This document shows positions 59,991-64,000 of a stretch of 64,000 nucleotides of DNA, piece by piece (position 1 is the first letter of the stretch; each line of letters begins with the position of its first letter). The notes under the pieces are model-generated. The model made no database searches, was not told where the DNA came from, and saw nothing but the letters and a program-made list of their open reading frames with translations. The position numbers and the translations under genes are program-made. The stretch is from Pseudonocardia broussonetiae (GTDB lineage Bacteria; Actinomycetota; Actinomycetes; Mycobacteriales; Pseudonocardiaceae), in assembly GCF_013155125.1 (NCBI RefSeq), contig NZ_CP053564.1:69501-133500 (forward strand), read 5' to 3'.

Positions 59991-60234
59991 TCGTCGGGAC
60001 CGCGACCTGGCGGCCCTCCCGACGACCGTGGTGTCACGGTCTCGACGATCAAGGGCGGATGGTGCGGGCCGACCACGTGAGAGCGCCTGATCGCCGGGAA
60101 TGCACCGTCACGGTCCTTCGCACGGCCGTGGTGTCTCGGTCTCGGCGATCAAGGGCAGGTGGTGCGGGGGTGATCGTCGAGATCGTGACCTGACGGCCCT
60201 CCCGACGACCGTGACGTCACGGTCTCGGTGATCA
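59988..60234. repeat. Upstream array of three 64-bp REP-like palindromic elements
   Basis: Elements at 59988-60051, 60088-60151 and 60171-60234, each exactly 64 bp, begin TGATCG(T/C)CGnGA and end with the inverted sequence TCGnCGATCA (14 of 15 bases in the first). The linkers carry AAGGGCnGnTGGTGCGGG. The first TGA of element 1 is the stop codon of the sucrase-ferredoxin gene. The whole gap 59991-60270 consists of this array and holds no gene. Confidence 0.85.
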
Positions 60235-60270
60235 CGGAACCGCGAGGGTGGCGGGTCCGTCAGTAGCGCC

Positions 60271-61155
60271 ATGTCGATCCCCCTGCTGTCCCCGTTCCGC
60301 GGGTCGCGCGCCATCGCCGCGGGCCTCGTCACGCCGCGGGTCCTCCGAGGCCCCCGCTATCGGCGCCTCTTCCCCGACGTCTACGTCGGTGAACGGGTGC
60401 TGCTCACGTTGTCGGTGCTGTCGCGGGCCGCGTTCGTGCTCGTCGACGGGCAGGGCGTCGTCGCGGGCTACTCCGCGGCGGAACTGCTCGGCGCCTCCAG
60501 CGCCCGCCCGGGTGCGCCGGCGGAGGTGCTGATGCTCGACGGGCGGCCGCGGCGGCCGGTGCCCGGGCTCGTCGTCCACCGCGACGTGCTCGGGCCCGGC
60601 GAGACCGTCTGCCGTGGCGGTGTCCTCATGACCGACGCGGTCCGCACCGCCTTCGACCTGATCCGCTGGGCGCCCGACCTCGTCGAGAAGGTCACCGCGT
60701 TCGACGCGCTGGCGTTCCACTGCGGGGTGACGGTCGAGGCGGTGCGGGCGCTGGCCCGGCTTCACCTCGGGGCGCACCACACGCGCGGGCTCGACCGGGT
60801 GCTGGACCTGACGGACGGCCGGGCGGAGTCGCCGATGGAGTCGCGGATCCGGGTGGCGGTGGTGCTCGACGGCCTGCCGGCGCCCGTGGTCCAGCACGTG
60901 GTCGAGGTCGACGGCCGCCGCTACCGGCTCGACCTCGCCTACCCGGACCTGATGCTCGCCATCGAGTACGACGGACGCGAGCACCGCGGCCAGCAGCGGG
61001 CCCACGCCGACCTGCGCCGCGAGGCCGACCTGGCCCGGCAGGGCTGGCGGATCCTCCGCTTCGACGCCGTCACGGTCCTGCAGCACCCGGGGTTCGTCGT
61101 GGCGGAGGTGCGGGCCGAGCTCGCCCGCCGCGCGGCCCGCACCGTCTCCCCTTGA
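60271..61155 (+). CDS. DUF559/Vsr-like endonuclease-fold protein
   Basis: 294 residues. The N-terminal ~130 residues resemble the winged-helix/AbiEi-like part common in these proteins (VTPRVLRGPRYRRLFPDVYV). The C-terminal ~105 residues carry the Vsr/PD-(D/E)xK pattern: ESR (190-192), Asp221 (YRLDLAYPDL), Glu232-x-Asp234-Gly (IEYDGREHRG), His238 and the basic helix ADLRREADLARQGWRILRF. The DNA target is unknown. Its stop codon is the first TGA of a REP-like element and the gene is enclosed by such elements on both sides. Confidence 0.82.
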   Translation: MSIPLLSPFRGSRAIAAGLVTPRVLRGPRYRRLFPDVYVGERVLLTLSVLSRAAFVLVDGQGVVAGYSAAELLGASSARPGAPAEVLMLDGRPRRPVPGLVVHRDVLGPGETVCRGGVLMTDAVRTAFDLIRWAPDLVEKVTAFDALAFHCGVTVEAVRALARLHLGAHHTRGLDRVLDLTDGRAESPMESRIRVAVVLDGLPAPVVQHVVEVDGRRYRLDLAYPDLMLAIEYDGREHRGQQRAHADLRREADLARQGWRILRFDAVTVLQHPGFVVAEVRAELARRAARTVSP

Positions 61156-61550
61156 TCACCGGGACCGCACCACCACGGTCGCCGCGGGGACCGTGGTGTC
61201 ACCTTCCCGACGATCACCGAGCCGGATCACGCAAGACCGCACCACCACGGCCCTCGTGGCGACCCTGACGGCGCACTTCCGACGATCAAGGGCAGGTGGC
61301 GCGCCCCGCCGCGGAGGCGGCGCACCATCCGCCCTTGATCACCGAGACCGCACCACCACGGCCGCCACGAGGACCGTGGCGTCACCTTCCCGACGATCAC
61401 CGAGCCGGATCACGCAAGACCGCACCACCACGGCCCTCGTGGCGACCCTGACGGCGCACTCCCGACGATCAAGGGCAGTAGGCGAGCCGGCCGAGGCCCG
61501 CCCGCACCATCTCCCCTTGATCACCGAGACCCCACCACCACAGCCGCGTG
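61153..61550. repeat. Downstream array of REP-like elements with a 147-bp direct duplication
   Basis: Five copies of the same element family, in the opposite sense to the upstream array: 61153-61216, 61224-61288, 61336-61399, 61407-61471 and a truncated one from 61518. Segments 61149-61295 and 61332-61478 (147 bp, period 183) are almost identical, so two elements plus linker were duplicated together. Inside, CACCACGGTC/GACCGTGGTG can form a stem. The 408-bp gap 61156-61563 contains only this array. Confidence 0.85.
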
Positions 61551-61563
61551 CCGGCGGCTCGGC

Positions 61564-62691
61564 TCAGCTCAACTCCGCCCGCACCGCCGCCACCGCATCG
61601 GCGTCCATCAACCCGTGCTCCGACGCGTGCTCGGCGATCTGCACGCTGTCGTCCACCGCCCGCATCGGCACGCCCAGGGCGGTGATCTCGGCCGCCAGTG
61701 CGTCGATCTCGTCGTTGCGGCCCAGGTCGATGCCGGTGGTGCGGCGGATGTAGACGGCGGCGACGCGGTCGGGGTGCTCGCGGGCGATGTCGCCGTAGAT
61801 CTCGGGGTCCTCCTGGCCGCTGTCGCCGATCAGCACCAGCCGGAGCTGGGGGTGCTCGTCGAGCAGGCGGCGGACCAGGCCGGGCTTGTGGGCCTGCGCG
61901 CCGATCCGGAACAGGCCCGTGTGCGAGGGGCCCCAGTCGGTCAGCAGCAGCGGGCCGAGCGGGAAGCCGCGCATCGACACGAACTGCAGCAGCATCTCGT
62001 GCAGGTTCCACGGGCTCGTCGACACGTAGAACACGGGCCGCTCGGGCTTGCCCGGCTTCGTCACCAGCGCGCGGTACAGGGCGGCGGCACCGGGGAGCGG
62101 GGTGCGCTCCTCGACGTCGGTGAGCAGGGTGGCCTTGAGGAAGTCGAGGCCGCGGGTGAGGCCGGTGTTGAGGATCGTGTCGTCGACGTCGCTGATGACG
62201 CCCACGTCGACGGCCGGGTCGACCAGCAGCACGCGCGCCGTGGCGTGCGCGCCGTCGGGGCCGCTCAGCCGGAGCTCCAGCCACCCGGGCGCGACGCCGG
62301 AGAGCTCCAGCTCGTGGTCGATGTAGCCGTCGCGGTTGGTCTGCACGACGACGTCGCCGCCGGGCGCGTGGATCGTCACCGACGCCCGCGGCACCTCGAC
62401 GGTGAGGAACCGCGCGAGGCTGACCCGCAGGGTCGCCCGGCGCGACCGCGGCGAGGACGGGGCGTCGCCGATGCGCACCGCGGGCGCCGACGGCTCGACG
62501 GCCGCGCGCCGCCCCAGCACCAGCCGCGCACCGACCCGCGCGCGCTCGGTGGTGCCGTGCCCGATGAACGGGATGATGAGCGGGTACCGGTGCCCCCCGA
62601 GGCGGGCGCCCGCGGCGATCCCGGTCTCCACGACGTCCTCCAACCGGAGGAGGGCGTACGTGAGCTGTCTGCGCCAACTGCGTGCCGTCAC
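61564..62691 (-). CDS. App1-type phosphatase-domain protein (DUF2183)
   Basis: 375 residues. HAD-like catalytic motif ISDVDDTILNTG (DxDxT), later motifs YVSTSPWNLHEMLLQFVSMR and LIGDSGQEDPEIYGDIAREH. The N-terminal ~150 residues include a beta-sandwich-like section (ASVTIHAPGGDVVVQTNRDG). Yeast App1 is a phosphatidate phosphatase; the bacterial substrate is unknown. No membrane segment. It overlaps the PIG-L gene by 4 bp (ATGA). Confidence 0.86.
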   Translation of the reverse strand: MTARSWRRQLTYALLRLEDVVETGIAAGARLGGHRYPLIIPFIGHGTTERARVGARLVLGRRAAVEPSAPAVRIGDAPSSPRSRRATLRVSLARFLTVEVPRASVTIHAPGGDVVVQTNRDGYIDHELELSGVAPGWLELRLSGPDGAHATARVLLVDPAVDVGVISDVDDTILNTGLTRGLDFLKATLLTDVEERTPLPGAAALYRALVTKPGKPERPVFYVSTSPWNLHEMLLQFVSMRGFPLGPLLLTDWGPSHTGLFRIGAQAHKPGLVRRLLDEHPQLRLVLIGDSGQEDPEIYGDIAREHPDRVAAVYIRRTTGIDLGRNDEIDALAAEITALGVPMRAVDDSVQIAEHASEHGLMDADAVAAVRAELS

Positions 62692-63446
62692 GGGAGTAGG
62701 GCTACCGCACCGGGTACCGCGGCGCTACACCGGGGCACCGTGAACACCTCCGCGCACCCGCCGGATCCGGGGCCCGCCTCGGCCGCCGCCAGCTCGCGCA
62801 GCACCGGCCCCACCTGCTCCGGACCGCCGAACTGGAACCCCAGCTGGGTCGTGTAGCAGCGGGCGGCGGCGATCTTGAGGTCCAGGTGCCGGGTGACGTC
62901 GACGGCGCGCCGCTCCCCCGGCGGCGACCACGGCCGCGCGTCCGGGCGCCGCAGCACGTACGGCGCGTCGCGCCACCACGCCGCCCCGGGCGCGAGCCGG
63001 GCCACCACGTCGACGACGACCCGGTGGTCGGCGTGGTCGCCGATCCCCTGCGGCGCCAGCACCAGGTCGACGCCGGCGAGGTGCGCGTTGAGGGCGTCGG
63101 CGAGCGGGCCGCGCACCCCGTCGTCGTCGTGGACGCCCGCGAACAGGTCCGGGGCACTCACGTAGCCGCGGTGCGGCGCCTCGGGCAGCGGCAGGTGCAC
63201 CGGCGTCGCGCCGAGCACCGCGCAGGCGGCGGCGTCCTCGGCGCGGCGCAGGGCCAGGTAGTCGACGGACGCGTCGAGGCCCTTGTCCAGCTGCGTCGAC
63301 AGCGCGAACGGCGGCGGGTCCGGCACGCTCGCGGTGAAGCAGGTGACGACCACGACCTCCCATCCCGCCCCGGCGAGCGCGGCCAGGGTCGCGCCCGCGG
63401 AGAACACGGCGTCGTCCAGGTGCGGGGAGACCGCCACGGCCCTCAC
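62688..63446 (-). CDS. PIG-L (LmbE-like) deacetylase
   Basis: 252 residues from the GTG at 63446. Zinc site AVSPHLDDAVFSAG (HxDD) and GIGDHADHRVVVDV (HxxH), both intact. It would remove an acetyl group from an N-acetyl-glucosaminyl or similar conjugate (MshB-, BshB- and lincosamide-type enzymes are relatives). Between the App1 gene and a glycosyltransferase, so a small glycoconjugate or modified sugar is a plausible substrate. Confidence 0.86.
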   Translation of the reverse strand: MRAVAVSPHLDDAVFSAGATLAALAGAGWEVVVVTCFTASVPDPPPFALSTQLDKGLDASVDYLALRRAEDAAACAVLGATPVHLPLPEAPHRGYVSAPDLFAGVHDDDGVRGPLADALNAHLAGVDLVLAPQGIGDHADHRVVVDVVARLAPGAAWWRDAPYVLRRPDARPWSPPGERRAVDVTRHLDLKIAAARCYTTQLGFQFGGPEQVGPVLRELAAAEAGPGSGGCAEVFTVPRCSAAVPGAVALLP

Positions 63447-63456
63447 AGCGCCGCCC

Positions 63457-64000
63457 TCACAGCAGGTGCGGCGCCGCGCGGAACCGGCAGTCCGGGTCGA
63501 CGGGCGGGTCGGGGATCTCCGGGATCTCCGCGCGGTCGGCGAGCACGGCGTCGTAGACGTCGGTGATCCGCCCCGCGACCACCGGCCACGACCAGAGCCG
63601 GTGCACGTCGGAGTGCGCCTGCGCGACGATCCGCCGGCGCAGCGCGTCGTCGTCGAGCACGCGGCGGATGCCGGCGGCCAGCGCGGGCGGGTCGGCGGGC
63701 GGCACGAGGACGCCGTTGTCGTCCGGCCGGACGCAGTCCCGCACGCCCACCACGTCGGTCGACACCACCGGCAGCCCCGACGCCATCGCCTCCAGGATCG
63801 TGTTCGAGAACCCCTCGGCGTAGGTCGGGCTGACGAACACCTCACCGCGCCGGTAGACCTCGTGCGCCCGCTCGTAGGGCACGGCGCCCAGCAGTTCGAC
63901 GTCGGCGCGCAGACCGAGCTCGTCGACGGTGCGGGCGACGAGGTCGGTGTCGGGCCCGATCCCGGAGACGAGCAGCCGCACGGGCACGTCGTCGTCGCGC
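63457..64000 (-). CDS. GT4-family glycosyltransferase, 5' part outside the window
   Basis: The C-terminal ~180 residues of a GT-B glycosyltransferase: LLVSGIGPDTDLVARTVDEL, VELLGAVPYERAHEVYRRGE, then VFVSPTYAEGFSNTILEAMA SGLPVV, which contains the nucleotide-sugar-binding Glu pair (E-x7-E). The frame is open to the window end, so the start lies beyond base 64000. Stop 10 bp before the PIG-L start; the two are probably co-transcribed. Confidence 0.86.
   Translation of the reverse strand, partial: RDDDVPVRLLVSGIGPDTDLVARTVDELGLRADVELLGAVPYERAHEVYRRGEVFVSPTYAEGFSNTILEAMASGLPVVSTDVVGVRDCVRPDDNGVLVPPADPPALAAGIRRVLDDDALRRRIVAQAHSDVHRLWSWPVVAGRITDVYDAVLADRAEIPEIPDPPVDPDCRFRAAPHLL

Noticed and set aside
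59988..61550. Insertion sequence or MITE with a transposase
   Set aside because: No transposase motif is present. The elements are 64-bp palindromes in arrays, better described as REP-like; the enclosed gene is a nuclease-fold protein, so mobility is only a hypothesis.

Overview
The window is about 73% GC, densely coded, uses GTG starts often, and has many 4-base ATGA/GTGA gene overlaps. Together with a mycofactocin-type short-chain dehydrogenase, F420/flavin luciferase-like enzymes, PucR, LuxR, IclR, TetR and ROK regulators, and Tat-type lipoproteins, this points to a soil actinomycete, probably Pseudonocardia or a close relative. That assignment rests on gene style, not on a marker gene. 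No rRNA, tRNA, CRISPR array, phage or insertion sequence was recognised.

Left part (1-16.2 kb). A truncated extradiol dioxygenase and a mycofactocin-type SDR are followed by small regulators and cupin/monooxygenase-fold genes. A MocR regulator lies divergent from an unusual ABM-zinc-ribbon fusion. A tungstate-type ABC importer (tupABC) has its own GntR-PBP regulator 26 bp away. Then come an alpha/beta hydrolase, a GAF-PucR regulator and an MFS/FAD-oxidase pair.

Centre-left (16.3-29.5 kb). An MHS transporter sits next to two visibly broken genes: an acyl-CoA-synthetase/iron-ADH chimera and an internally deleted thiolase. An enoyl-CoA hydratase/SDR/CoA-transferase/TetR set follows. Next is a minus-strand sugar module (epimerase, Gfo/Idh oxidoreductase, ribose-type ABC importer) opposite a ROK regulator. 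The importer's binding-protein gene carries a frameshift in a G6 tract.

Centre (29.6-37.9 kb). A TetR gene and two operator-like boxes 20 bp apart precede a seven-gene aromatic-acid operon: AAHS transporter, aryl-AMP/CoA ligase, FAD hydroxylase of the salicylyl-CoA 5-hydroxylase type, maleate isomerase, VOC protein, an 81-residue protein and a hydrolase. The set could take a salicylate-like acid through maleate to fumarate.

Right-centre (37.8-55.5 kb). An iron/spermidine-type ABC importer is interleaved with oxidoreductases and an NHL protein. Next come an IclR/MHS-transporter pair, a second IclR, an ArsR-AHSA1-DHFR-like operon with a probable leaderless promoter, a P450, a TPR/LLM/SnoaL operon and a diverged tryptophan-dioxygenase-like protein.

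Right end (55.5-64 kb). The most striking locus is at 57472-59990. A 128-residue Asp/Gly/Ala/Ser protein made of four 28-residue repeats is followed by a perfect 16-bp hairpin, then by a JmjC/cupin oxygenase of the NO66/MINA/RoxA type whose start overlaps the repeat gene's stop, then by a thioredoxin-like [2Fe-2S] (sucrase-ferredoxin) protein. I read this as a candidate system for oxygenating a repetitive acidic protein. Beside it a DUF559 (Vsr-like) nuclease gene is enclosed by inverted arrays of a 64-bp palindromic REP-like element. The window ends with an App1-type phosphatase, a PIG-L deacetylase and a truncated glycosyltransferase.
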